From Terriglobales bacterium (GTDB taxonomy: Bacteria; Acidobacteriota; Terriglobia; Terriglobales; Acidobacteriaceae), in NCBI GenBank assembly GCA_016185365.1, contig JACPNP010000045.1, positions 1-37,990 of the forward strand: 37,990 bases of DNA. Reading direction: 5' to 3'. Each line of letters starts with the position of its first letter. Within the stretch, counting starts at the first letter, position 1. The translations under genes were made by a program, and so were the position numbers. The notes beneath the pieces are model-generated. The model was not told the origin of the DNA and did not search any database. It saw only the letters and a program-made list of their open reading frames with translations. Below are positions 31,138 to 37,990 of this stretch, one piece after another.

Positions 31138-32658
31138 ATGTGGTCCAAGACGGGTCTGGCCGACTTGATCGGCGCCAAGCTGCGGGATTACCGCTTCATT
31201 CTCGTCTCCAACCGGGAGCCTTACATTCACCACTACACCGGCAAGGGGATTAAGCGGCGGCAAATTCATTGTTTTCAGCCAGCGAGCGGTCTGACCATCG
31301 CGCTTGAACCACTGCTGCGCGCTTGCCAGGGCACTTGGGTCGCTCACGGCTCCGGCGACGCCGATCGTGCCGTAGTAGATGCCCACGATCGCGTGGCTGT
31401 GCCGCCGGAGAATCCCAGCTTTACCCTGCGGCGCGTCTGGCTGGACGATCAGCAGGAGCAGCGCTACTACTACGGCCTCTCCAACCAATGCTTATGGCCG
31501 CTGTGCCATATCGCGTTCACGCGGCCGGTCTTCAATCCGGAAGACTGGCAGTCGTATCGCGAAGTGAATGCGCTCTTCGCGCGCGCCGTGCTCGAAGAGG
31601 CCGATGGTAAACCGGCATTCGTATTCATTCAGGACTACCATTTCGCCCTGCTGCCGCGGCTGCTGAAGGACGCCAACCCCAACCTGATCGTGGCCCAGTT
31701 CTGGCACATTCCCTGGCCCAACCCGGAAGTATTCCGCGGATTTCCCTGGAAGGAAGAGCTGCTGGATGGCATGCTGGCCAACGATTTGTTTGGCTTCCAC
31801 CTGCGCCTGCATTGCCAGAATTTCCTGGAAACGATCGACCGCACGATGGAAGCCAAAGTCGACTATGAGCGTTTCGAAGTAAGACGCGGCGGCAAGACCA
31901 CGCTGGTCCGCCCGTTTCCGATCAGCATCGATTTCGCCGATCACGACGCTGCCGCCCGCACCTACAAGACCAAGGAAGAAATGTACGCCTGGCGCAAACA
32001 GCTGGGTCTCACCGACGAGCTGGTGGGAATCGGCATCGACCGCCTGGACTACACCAAGGGCATTTGCGAACGCCTGCGCGCGCTCGATCGCTTCCTGACG
32101 CAGAATCCGGAATACCAGCGGCGGCTGGTGTTTGTCCAGGTGGCTGTGCCCACGCGCAGCCGCATTTCCCAGTACAGCGCGCTGGAACAAGAAGTCACCG
32201 AGCTGGCGAGCTCGATCAACCGCAAATGGGCGGCGCGCCGCTGGGAGCCCATCATTCTATTGAAACAACACGTGCCGCAGGACCGGCTGATGGCGCTCCA
32301 CCGGCTGGCCGAGTTCTGCATCGTGAGTTCCCTGCACGATGGCATGAACCTGGTGGCGAAAGAATACGTCGCCAGCCGCGTGGATGAAGACGGCGTGCTG
32401 ATTTTGAGCGATTTCGCGGGCGCTTCGCGCGAGCTGACCGATGCGCTGGTAGTGAATCCGTTCAACGAGGAAGAAACCGCCCAAGCCATCCGGCAAGCCC
32501 TGCAAATGCCGGAGGAGGAGCGGCGCCGGCGCATGCGGAAAATGCGCGCCGTGGTCGAGGAAAACAATATCTACCGCTGGGCTGGGAAGCTGTTGTCGGC
32601 CCTTCTCAAATTCGAGTTCACCGCTCATGAGCAGACAACAACCGCAGCCTTTGGCTGA
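31138..32658 (+). CDS. otsA: Trehalose-6-phosphate synthase (GT20)
   Basis: 506 residues from the ATG at 31138, set by GGAGG four bases upstream; an in-frame GTG at 31123 would lie before this site. GT20 motifs present: VSNREPY at the N-terminus, AHGSGDADRAVVD, FIQDYHFALLPRLL, AQFWHIPWPNPEVFRGFPWK, IGIDRLDYTKGICERLRALD (donor-binding), VPTRSRISQYSALEQEVTEL and SLHDGMNLVAKEYVASR. It joins UDP- or ADP-glucose to glucose-6-phosphate to make trehalose-6-phosphate. Cytoplasmic. The 3' end overlaps otsB by 32 bases, so the two are coupled. The enzyme supports osmotic and desiccation tolerance, consistent with a soil organism. Confidence 0.95.
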   Translation: MWSKTGLADLIGAKLRDYRFILVSNREPYIHHYTGKGIKRRQIHCFQPASGLTIALEPLLRACQGTWVAHGSGDADRAVVDAHDRVAVPPENPSFTLRRVWLDDQQEQRYYYGLSNQCLWPLCHIAFTRPVFNPEDWQSYREVNALFARAVLEEADGKPAFVFIQDYHFALLPRLLKDANPNLIVAQFWHIPWPNPEVFRGFPWKEELLDGMLANDLFGFHLRLHCQNFLETIDRTMEAKVDYERFEVRRGGKTTLVRPFPISIDFADHDAAARTYKTKEEMYAWRKQLGLTDELVGIGIDRLDYTKGICERLRALDRFLTQNPEYQRRLVFVQVAVPTRSRISQYSALEQEVTELASSINRKWAARRWEPIILLKQHVPQDRLMALHRLAEFCIVSSLHDGMNLVAKEYVASRVDEDGVLILSDFAGASRELTDALVVNPFNEEETAQAIRQALQMPEEERRRRMRKMRAVVEENNIYRWAGKLLSALLKFEFTAHEQTTTAAFG

Positions 32659-33442
32659 TTGCTTTCCCGAGATTGAACGGCGAATTCGCGCGCGCGAGGC
32701 CGTCTCGCTGTTCCTGGATTTCGATGGCACGCTTACGCCGCTCGTCGGCGACCCGGCGGAGGCGCGCTTAGATGCCGCCGTGCAACGGGCGATCGACCGG
32801 CTCTCCCGCAAGCGAAACCTGAACGTTACCGTGATCAGCGGGCGCTCGCTCCATGACCTGCACGCGCGCATCGGCTTGCCGTATGTGATTTACGCCGGCA
32901 ATCACGGTTTCGAAATCAAAGGACCTGGATTGCGGTTCATGCAGCCCATCGCCGGCGCGCTTCGCCCGGAGCTGCAGGATCTCTGTTCCCGCTTGGCGGT
33001 GAGTTTGAGCAGCATCCCTGGCGCCAAGGTGGAAAACAAGGTGTTGACCGCCAGCGTGCATTACCGCCAGGCTGATCCTGCCGATGTCGCCCAAATTGAA
33101 GAGGTCATACTGGCATCTGTCAAGCAAAACGCGGCGCGATTTCGCGTGAGCCTCGGCCATCAAGTCTTCGAGATTCTGCCGGTAGCCGGCTGGAATAAAG
33201 GGGCCGCGGTGAACTGGATCCATGATCAACTGGGCGGCCCTACGCCGATCACGATCTATCTGGGCGACGACAGCACCGATGAAGCCGCCTTCCGGATGCT
33301 GACGGGCTCGATCACAGTGAAGGTCGGCCCCCTCGACCCCACCAGCGCGCGGTATCACTCGCCGGGTCCGGCCCAGGTGCGCGAGTTTCTGCTGTGGCTG
33401 GAATCGATTGCATTCGCCCGCGCCAAGGCGGCCACACGCTAG
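32627..33442 (+). CDS. otsB: Trehalose-6-phosphate phosphatase (HAD superfamily)
   Basis: 271 residues, like E. coli OtsB (266). The HAD nucleophile motif is LFLDFDGTLTPLV with Asp31 and Asp33. Other motifs are VISGRSLHDL, YAGNHGFEI and the acidic motif YLGDDSTDEAAF near residue 210. It removes phosphate from trehalose-6-phosphate to release trehalose. It starts inside the end of otsA (32-base overlap) at the ATG at 32627. The next gene follows after four bases. Confidence 0.95.
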   Translation: MSRQQPQPLADCFPEIERRIRAREAVSLFLDFDGTLTPLVGDPAEARLDAAVQRAIDRLSRKRNLNVTVISGRSLHDLHARIGLPYVIYAGNHGFEIKGPGLRFMQPIAGALRPELQDLCSRLAVSLSSIPGAKVENKVLTASVHYRQADPADVAQIEEVILASVKQNAARFRVSLGHQVFEILPVAGWNKGAAVNWIHDQLGGPTPITIYLGDDSTDEAAFRMLTGSITVKVGPLDPTSARYHSPGPAQVREFLLWLESIAFARAKAATR

Positions 33443-33446
33443 GACG

Positions 33447-34097
33447 ATGCCGGCCAGCGAACCCTTCATCTTTTACACCGAACGCCGCCTGGTGGTCCTC
33501 ACCGGGCGCAAGGCCGGCAACCTTTGCGAGCTGCTGCAGCACCTTTGCGAGGTGTCGGGCGCGTCGGTTTTCTATCACACGCACTACCTGTTCCTGATTC
33601 ATCATTTCGAGAAACCGCGCTTCTATAACGACTTTGCCAACTGGGTCTCGGCCGCGCTGCAGGAAGAGGGGCTGGCGGAGCGGCTGGCTGCGATCGATCT
33701 GCTGGCCATGACGTCCATCCGCGAGGTCCGCGAGGCCATGCTGGCGGCTCTTCGCAATCACTTGGACGAGGGCGGCGCTCGGCGCCAGTGCCCGCCGGGC
33801 AGCGAGTTTCATTTTTGCGAGGCCAAGAGTTTCGTCATGCCCACTGGCGTAGTGGCGCGCGACGCGGCGGAGTTCTTCGAGCAGGTCGGGCGCGTCTCGA
33901 ACGCCTGTCTTCATTTCCACCTGTTCGAGTCGCGGCTGCGCCTGGAGCAGCCGGCCAATGATTTCTCCCAATGGCTGAAAAGCCTGGGCGAGACCCGTGC
34001 GGCCAAGAAGATCGACAAGCTCGATCCTTATGTCATGACCCTCGACGAGCTGAAAGGCGAGATCGTGAAACTGGGCCGGAAATACCGGAGAAAATGA
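33447..34097 (+). CDS. DUF5752 family protein in trehalose operon
   Basis: 216 residues from the ATG at 33447, four bases after otsB and with AGGA just upstream. It has no signal peptide or membrane helix. Conserved-looking blocks are TERRLVVLTGRKAGNLCELL, VSGASVFYHTHYLFLIHHFE, MTSIREVREAMLAALRNHLD, FHFCEAKSFVMPTGVVARDA and VSNACLHFHLFESRLRL. The histidine-rich HTHYLFLIHH and the ACLHFHLFESR stretch could bind metal or phosphate. The pattern fits DUF5752 (recalled, not searched). Its position between OtsB and the TreT-like gene suggests a role in trehalose synthesis, such as regulation or complex assembly. Function not established. Confidence 0.8.
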   Translation: MPASEPFIFYTERRLVVLTGRKAGNLCELLQHLCEVSGASVFYHTHYLFLIHHFEKPRFYNDFANWVSAALQEEGLAERLAAIDLLAMTSIREVREAMLAALRNHLDEGGARRQCPPGSEFHFCEAKSFVMPTGVVARDAAEFFEQVGRVSNACLHFHLFESRLRLEQPANDFSQWLKSLGETRAAKKIDKLDPYVMTLDELKGEIVKLGRKYRRK

Positions 34098-34098
34098 C

Positions 34099-35376
34099 AT
34101 GCCGGCAACCCTTGCGGATTATCAGGAAATCGTCGGCCAAGGCGTGATCGATGAATTGCGCGTGCTGGCGGATCGCGTGCGCGGCCGTAGCATGCAGCAT
34201 ATTAATTCGACCGCGGTAGGCGGCGGCGTGGCGGAAATTCTCACCCGCCTGGTCCCGCTGATGAATGAGCTGGGCATCCACACCAGCTGGGACGTCATCA
34301 AAGGCGACCAGGCATTTTTCAACGTGACCAAGGCCTTCCACAACGCGCTCCATGGCAAGCACGAAGAGATCACGGAAAACATGTTCGAGATCTTCCGCGC
34401 CACTACCGAAGCCAACCTGCGCGATGTCAACCTTACCGGCGATGTGCTGCTAGTTCACGATCCGCAGCCGGCGGGATTGATTCTCAAGAAAAAGGAGATC
34501 GGGCGCCACTGGGTCTGGCGCTGCCATATCGATGTATCCACGCCGCAACCGGAGGTTTGGAATTTCCTGCGGCCGTATGTCGATCAATACGGGGCGGCGA
34601 TTTTTTCCATGCCCGATTTCGCCCAGCGGCTCGCGGTGCCCCAGTTTCGCATTGCGCCGTCGATCGATCCGCTGAGCGACAAGAACCGCCCACTGGACGA
34701 CGCGGCGGTGTCGCAGGTTCTGGAAAAATATCACATCGATCCGGACCGGCCCGTGCTCACCCAGGTGTCGCGCTTCGATCGTCTCAAGGACCCGCTCGGA
34801 GTTATCGCGGCCTACCGCATCGTCAAGAAGCGTCACGATTGCCAGTTGGTTCTGGCGGGCGGCGGAGCGCCCGACGATCCGGAGGGTGAGGCCGTGCTGG
34901 CCGAAGTGCGCGCAGCCGCTGACGGCGATCCGGATATTCACGTATTGATGCTCCCGCCCTTCAGCGATCTGGAAATCAATGCGCTGGTGCGCGGCTCGAC
35001 CGTGGTTTTGCAGAAATCCATTCGCGAAGGCTTTGGGCTCACCGTGACTGAAGCGCTGTGGAAGCGTAAGCCGGTGGTGGGCGGCGCCGTGGGTGGCATC
35101 AAGCTGCAGATCATCGACGGCGTAACGGGCTTTCTGGTTCACTCCCCCGAAGGCGCGGCTACGCGCGTTGCGCAGTTGCTGCGGGACCGCAAACTGCGCG
35201 AGCGCATGGGGGAAAACGGCTACCAGCATGTTAAGCAGAACTTCCTCATCACCCGCCACGTGAAGGATTACATCCTGATTATGCTGGCGCTCGAGCATCC
35301 CGGCGAAAGCGTGGTGCATCTAAACGCCTGTTATCCTTCGATCTACGACACAAGCAGTCTTAATTTAAGTGCTTGA
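34099..35376 (+). CDS. treT: Trehalose synthase, TreT-type glycosyltransferase (GT4)
   Basis: 425 residues. N-terminal MQHINSTAVGGGVAEILTRL and VIKGDQAFFNVTKAFHNALH are typical of TreT. The GT-B C-terminal domain has PVLTQVSRFDRLKDPLGVIA, LVLAGGGAPDDPEGEAVL and QKSIREGFGLTVTEALWKRK, with the E-x7-E-type donor site. TreT makes trehalose reversibly from NDP-glucose and glucose, an alternative to OtsA/OtsB. GGAGAAAATGAC precedes the ATG, which follows the DUF5752 stop by one base. The stop codon lies within the -35 box of the iscR promoter. Confidence 0.9.
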   Translation: MPATLADYQEIVGQGVIDELRVLADRVRGRSMQHINSTAVGGGVAEILTRLVPLMNELGIHTSWDVIKGDQAFFNVTKAFHNALHGKHEEITENMFEIFRATTEANLRDVNLTGDVLLVHDPQPAGLILKKKEIGRHWVWRCHIDVSTPQPEVWNFLRPYVDQYGAAIFSMPDFAQRLAVPQFRIAPSIDPLSDKNRPLDDAAVSQVLEKYHIDPDRPVLTQVSRFDRLKDPLGVIAAYRIVKKRHDCQLVLAGGGAPDDPEGEAVLAEVRAAADGDPDIHVLMLPPFSDLEINALVRGSTVVLQKSIREGFGLTVTEALWKRKPVVGGAVGGIKLQIIDGVTGFLVHSPEGAATRVAQLLRDRKLRERMGENGYQHVKQNFLITRHVKDYILIMLALEHPGESVVHLNACYPSIYDTSSLNLSA

Positions 35377-35402
35377 CCTGTATAGGAATTCAGAGCTATA
35401 CT
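35373..35402 (+). promoter_or_regulatory. Sigma-70-type promoter of the ISC operon
   Basis: TTGACC (35373-35378) and TATACT (35397-35402) with an 18-base spacer form a good housekeeping promoter. The -35 box overlaps the treT stop codon. Predicted transcription begins near 35409, inside the palindrome listed next. Confidence 0.75.
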
Positions 35403-35403
35403 G

Positions 35404-35428
35404 ATAGTGGACTGAATCGGTCCACGAT
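35404..35428. promoter_or_regulatory. IscR type 1-like operator palindrome
   Basis: The centre is A at 35416, with arms GTGGAC (35407-35412) and GTCCAC (35420-35425); most flanking pairs (35404/35428, 35405/35427, 35414/35418, 35415/35417) also match. The GACT and GTC half-sites, the A/T-rich centre and the ATA/GAT ends agree with the 25-base type 1 IscR site as I recall it, at about 21 positions. It overlaps the predicted transcription start, as expected for autorepression by holo-IscR. Confidence 0.6.
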
Positions 35429-35431
35429 ACC

Positions 35432-35905
35432 ATGTTGAAGTTGACCAAAAAGGCCGATTACGGCTTGATCGCGCTGAAGCACCTGGCGGCCGCCGATGGC
35501 GCCGGAACGGCCAGCGCCAAGGAAATCGCCGACGCGTACGGCGTTCCGCTGCCCATGCTGGCCAAGATACTGCAGAAGCTGACCAAGACCGGCCTGCTGC
35601 ATTCGGTGGCGGGGACCAACGGCGGCTACAAGCTGGCGCGGCCGGCCCAGCGGATCACCGCGCTCGAAGTGATTCACGCGATCGACGGCCCGATTATTCT
35701 GACCAATTGCTTCACCGAACACGGGCGCTGCGATCAATCCGAGCGCTGCACGGTGCGGGAGCCGCTGCGCAAAGTGCATGAAGCGATTCTGCACCTGCTG
35801 GGCAGCATCACGATTGCGGATATGTCGGCCACGGCCAGTGAAACGCCGGGGCCGCTGCAATCCGGATGCGACAGCGGCGCACGCGAGCTAGTTCACGTTT
35901 TATAA
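35432..35905 (+). CDS. iscR: Rrf2 family iron-sulfur cluster regulator, IscR-like
   Basis: 157 residues. The N-terminal winged helix (MLKLTKKADYGLIALKHLAA; KEIADAYGVPLPMLAKILQK) and the wing GTNGGYKLARPAQRITALEV are those of Rrf2 proteins. Cys93, Cys100 and Cys106 (TNCFTEHGRCDQSERC) are in the place of the three cluster ligands of IscR; the first spacing is C-x6-C rather than C-x5-C. The holo-protein should repress its own operon and the apo form relieve it. The gene is the first of the isc operon, preceded by a promoter and operator, with iscS starting 10 bases after its stop. SufR-like or other Rrf2 members are alternatives, but context supports IscR. Confidence 0.9.
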   Translation: MLKLTKKADYGLIALKHLAAADGAGTASAKEIADAYGVPLPMLAKILQKLTKTGLLHSVAGTNGGYKLARPAQRITALEVIHAIDGPIILTNCFTEHGRCDQSERCTVREPLRKVHEAILHLLGSITIADMSATASETPGPLQSGCDSGARELVHVL

Positions 35906-35914
35906 GGAAATGCG

Positions 35915-37129
35915 ATGAAGACGCCAATTTATTTCGATAATCACGCCACGACGCCGGTTGACCCGCGCGTTCTGCAGGCCATGCTGCCTTATTTCACCGA
36001 GAAGTTCGGCAACGCCGCCAGCCGCAATCACAGCTTCGGCTGGGAAGCCGAAGAAGCTGTCGATAAAGCCCGCAAGCAAATCGCCGATCTGATCGGGGCT
36101 ACCGCCAAGGAAATCATTTTCACCAGCGGCGCCACGGAATCCAACAATCTGGCGATTAAAGGCGTGGCCGAAATGTATGCCGAAAAAGGCAATCACATCA
36201 TCACCGCCGCCACCGAGCACAAAGCGGTGCTCGACACCTGCAAGAAGCTGGAAAAGCACGGCGCCAAGGTCACGTATCTGCCGATGCTGTCGAACGGGCT
36301 GATCGATCTCGACGTCCTGCGCAAAGCCATCACTGACAAAACGATTCTGATTAGCATCATGTACGCCAACAACGAAATCGGCGTGATCCAGAACGTCGCC
36401 GAAATCGGCAAAATCGCGCACGAGCGTGGCGTGCTGTTCCATACCGATGGCGTGCAGGCTTGCGGCAAAGTTCCGGTCAACGTGCTGCGCGACAATATCG
36501 ACCTGATGTCGATCACGGCGCACAAGATTTACGGGCCCAAGGGGGTCGGCGCGCTGTATGTCCGCCGCCGGAATCCCCGCGTCCAGATCACCGCGCAAAT
36601 GGATGGCGGCGGTCACGAGCGCGGCATGCGCTCGGGCACGCTAAACGTTCCCAGCATCGTTGGACTGGGCGAAGCCTGCGCCATCTGCCAGGCGGAAATG
36701 CCGGAAGAGTCGCGCCGCATGAGCTATCTGCGCGACAAATTGAAAGCCAAACTCGAGAGCGAGCTGGACGAAGTATTCATCAACGGCACGATGGAACACC
36801 GCCTGCCCAACAATCTCAACATGAGCTTTGCGTATGTGGAAGGCGAATCGCTGCTGATGGGCATCAACGATATCGCGGTATCGAGCGGCTCAGCCTGCAC
36901 TTCGGCCACTCTCGAACCGAGCTACGTGCTGAAGGCTCTGGGCGTGGGCGACGATCTGGCGCACACTTCCATCCGCTTCGGACTGGGCCGCTTCAACACG
37001 GAAGAAGAAGTGGATTACGTGGCCGCGCGCATCATCGAAGTGGTCCGGCGGCTGCGCGAGCTATCACCGCTCTACGAGATGGCCAAGGAAGGCGTCGATT
37101 TGAGCACGGTACAGTGGGCAGCGGAGTAA
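35915..37129 (+). CDS. iscS: Cysteine desulfurase IscS
   Basis: 404 residues, the same length as E. coli IscS and very similar throughout. His102 (ATEHKAVL), the PLP-binding Lys204 ([12 protein letters not shown]) and the active-site Cys328 on the mobile loop ([20 protein letters not shown]) are all present. It removes sulfur from cysteine and hands it to IscU for cluster assembly. AAGGA lies just upstream of the ATG. Confidence 0.98.
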   Translation: MKTPIYFDNHATTPVDPRVLQAMLPYFTEKFGNAASRNHSFGWEAEEAVDKARKQIADLIGATAKEIIFTSGATESNNLAIKGVAEMYAEKGNHIITAATEHKAVLDTCKKLEKHGAKVTYLPMLSNGLIDLDVLRKAITDKTILISIMYANNEIGVIQNVAEIGKIAHERGVLFHTDGVQACGKVPVNVLRDNIDLMSITAHKIYGPKGVGALYVRRRNPRVQITAQMDGGGHERGMRSGTLNVPSIVGLGEACAICQAEMPEESRRMSYLRDKLKAKLESELDEVFINGTMEHRLPNNLNMSFAYVEGESLLMGINDIAVSSGSACTSATLEPSYVLKALGVGDDLAHTSIRFGLGRFNTEEEVDYVAARIIEVVRRLRELSPLYEMAKEGVDLSTVQWAAE

Positions 37130-37167
37130 TTCCCCGCCCTGACGGAAATTTTACGTAAGGAGATTTT

Positions 37168-37584
37168 ATGGCATATTCGGACAAAGTTCTCGATCATTAC
37201 AGTCACCCGCGCAACGTCGGGTCGATGGATAAGAACGATCCCAACGTGGGCACCGGCATGGTAGGCGCGCCGGAGTGCGGCGACGTCATGAAGCTGCAAG
37301 TCAAGGTCGACGAAGCCACCGGCATCATCGCCGATGCCAAGTTCAAGACCTTCGGCTGTGGCAGCGCCATTGCCAGCTCGTCGCTGGCCACGGAATGGCT
37401 GAAGGGCAAGACTGTCGACGAAGCCCTGGCCATCAAGAACACCGACATCGTCAATGAGCTGAGCCTGCCGCCCGTGAAGATTCACTGCTCGGTGCTGGCG
37501 GAGGACGCCATCAAAGCCGCCATTGGCGATTACAAGAAGAAGCAGGGCGCGCACAAGCCTGCCGGGGAAACGGTCGCATCGTAA
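37168..37584 (+). CDS. iscU: Iron-sulfur cluster scaffold IscU
   Basis: 138 residues beginning MAYSDKVLDHYSHPRNVGSM. Cluster ligands Cys37 (APECGD), Cys64 (FGCGSAIASS) and Cys107 (KIHCSVLAEDA), Asp39 and the LPPVK chaperone-recognition motif (residues 100-104) are all in place. AAGGAG sits 7 bases before the ATG. A C-terminal extension of about ten residues (AHKPAGETVAS) exceeds E. coli IscU (128). Confidence 0.98.
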   Translation: MAYSDKVLDHYSHPRNVGSMDKNDPNVGTGMVGAPECGDVMKLQVKVDEATGIIADAKFKTFGCGSAIASSSLATEWLKGKTVDEALAIKNTDIVNELSLPPVKIHCSVLAEDAIKAAIGDYKKKQGAHKPAGETVAS

Positions 37585-37585
37585 T

Positions 37586-37930
37586 ATGACGGAGCAAGCC
37601 CCAGTTACGGAAATTCAGGTCACGCCGAAGGCGATCCAAAAGATCAAACAGGCCTTTGCCAAGGAAGGCGTGAGCGGAGGACTGCGTCTGGGCGTGTTGG
37701 GCGGCGGCTGCTCGGGGTTGAGCTATCAGTTCAAGTTCGATACGCGCGAACGGCCCACCGACAAGATCTTCGAATTCGATGGCGTCAAAGTTCTGGTCGA
37801 TCCCAAGAGCCTGCTTTATCTGCACGGCATGACGCTCGATTACAAGGAATCGCTGATGCAGTCGGGCTTCGTGTTCGAAAATCCCAACGCGCAGAAGAGC
37901 TGCGGCTGCGGCACGTCGTTTTCGGCGTGA
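37586..37930 (+). CDS. iscA: IscA/ErpA-type A-type carrier protein (HesB family)
   Basis: 114 residues from the ATG at 37586, one base after the iscU stop; the alternative upstream start would overlap iscU. The three conserved cysteines are Cys42 (GGGCSGLSYQF), Cys106 and Cys108 (KSCGCGTSFSA). It transfers iron or clusters between scaffold and client proteins. Position in the operon favours IscA over ErpA. Confidence 0.94.
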   Translation: MTEQAPVTEIQVTPKAIQKIKQAFAKEGVSGGLRLGVLGGGCSGLSYQFKFDTRERPTDKIFEFDGVKVLVDPKSLLYLHGMTLDYKESLMQSGFVFENPNAQKSCGCGTSFSA

Positions 37931-37990
37931 ACTACTTCGACTTTTTCAGTTTGCCGCATAAGTTGGACGTCGACCTGCAGGACCTCGAGC
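37927..37990 (+). CDS. hscB: Co-chaperone HscB, partial (start only)
   Basis: The GTG at 37927 overlaps the iscA stop as GTGA. The visible 21 residues are MNYFDFFSLPHKLDVDLQDL and one more, matching the N-terminal J-domain start of HscB (M-D-Y-F-x-L-F-x-L-P). The frame continues past the right edge. HscB recruits HscA to IscU; hscA and fdx would be expected next. Confidence 0.85.
   Translation, partial: MNYFDFFSLPHKLDVDLQDLE

Noticed and set aside
30352-31488. Minus-strand frame of 378 codons spanning the MFS end and otsA start
   Set aside because: It crosses two well-supported plus-strand genes and the intergenic leader, and its sequence is low-complexity.

Overview
The window looks like chromosomal DNA of an Acidobacteriota bacterium, most likely of the Bryobacteraceae/'Solibacter' type. 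This is inferred from gene content, not from a marker gene. The signs are a kinase fused to a TolB-like sensor, Tat-exported Gfo/Idh/MocA oxidoreductases, an Oar-like TonB receptor with an N-terminal carboxypeptidase-regulatory domain, a multihaem cytochrome, a futalosine-pathway radical SAM enzyme, many secreted proteins of unknown role and a GC-rich sequence. I see no rRNA, tRNA, CRISPR array, complete insertion sequence or prophage. No gene-free stretch exceeds about 210 bases.

Layout. 1-1545 (-) is the N-terminal 515 residues of a Ser/Thr kinase that runs off the left edge. 1595-5399 holds two Gfo/Idh/MocA oxidoreductases around an ABHD18-like hydrolase. 5400-5602 carries two REP-like palindromes. 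5618-9369 is an eight-haem cytochrome converging on an Oar-like receptor. 9433-10933 (-) is a sarcosine-oxidase-family flavoenzyme with a small IPT-domain protein. 11036-13034 is mqnC plus a secreted protein, converging on another secreted protein. 13837-16297 (-) is a DMT-type transporter and an ArnT-like GT-C glycosyltransferase. The latter is divergent, from a shared symmetric -10 element, from a rightward run of a secreted HIT-like protein, an UxaA-type dehydratase, a DsbA-like protein and an M28 peptidase. Unknown genes and a LarA-like protein follow to 23420. 23511-27324 (-) is an orphan Flp pilin and a three-gene set: QW-repeat prenyltransferase-like protein, DUF362 lipoprotein and GT-C membrane protein. 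27397-30957 (+) is an oxalyl-CoA-synthetase-like gene broken by a short internal deletion, a ketopantoate-reductase-like gene and an oxalate/formate-type MFS transporter. 31138-35376 is a trehalose operon, otsA-otsB-DUF5752-treT. 35432-37990 is an ISC iron-sulfur operon, iscR-iscS-iscU-iscA-hscB, cut by the right edge.

How genes work together. The ISC operon is self-contained, and a palindrome resembling a type 1 IscR site overlaps the promoter of its own regulator. The trehalose operon combines the OtsA/OtsB route with a TreT-type synthase. The oxalate set would activate and exchange oxalate, but its ligase has lost the ATP-ribose-binding motif. Several genes have a TANNNT -10 box only 6-9 bases before the start codon, which suggests leaderless transcription is common here.

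Most worth a second look: the QW-repeat/DUF362/GT-C set, whose DUF362 signal peptide is partly encoded by one arm of a 27-bp inverted repeat; the bidirectional leaderless promoter at 16304-16311; the disrupted oxalyl-CoA synthetase; and the DUF5752 gene fixed inside the trehalose operon.
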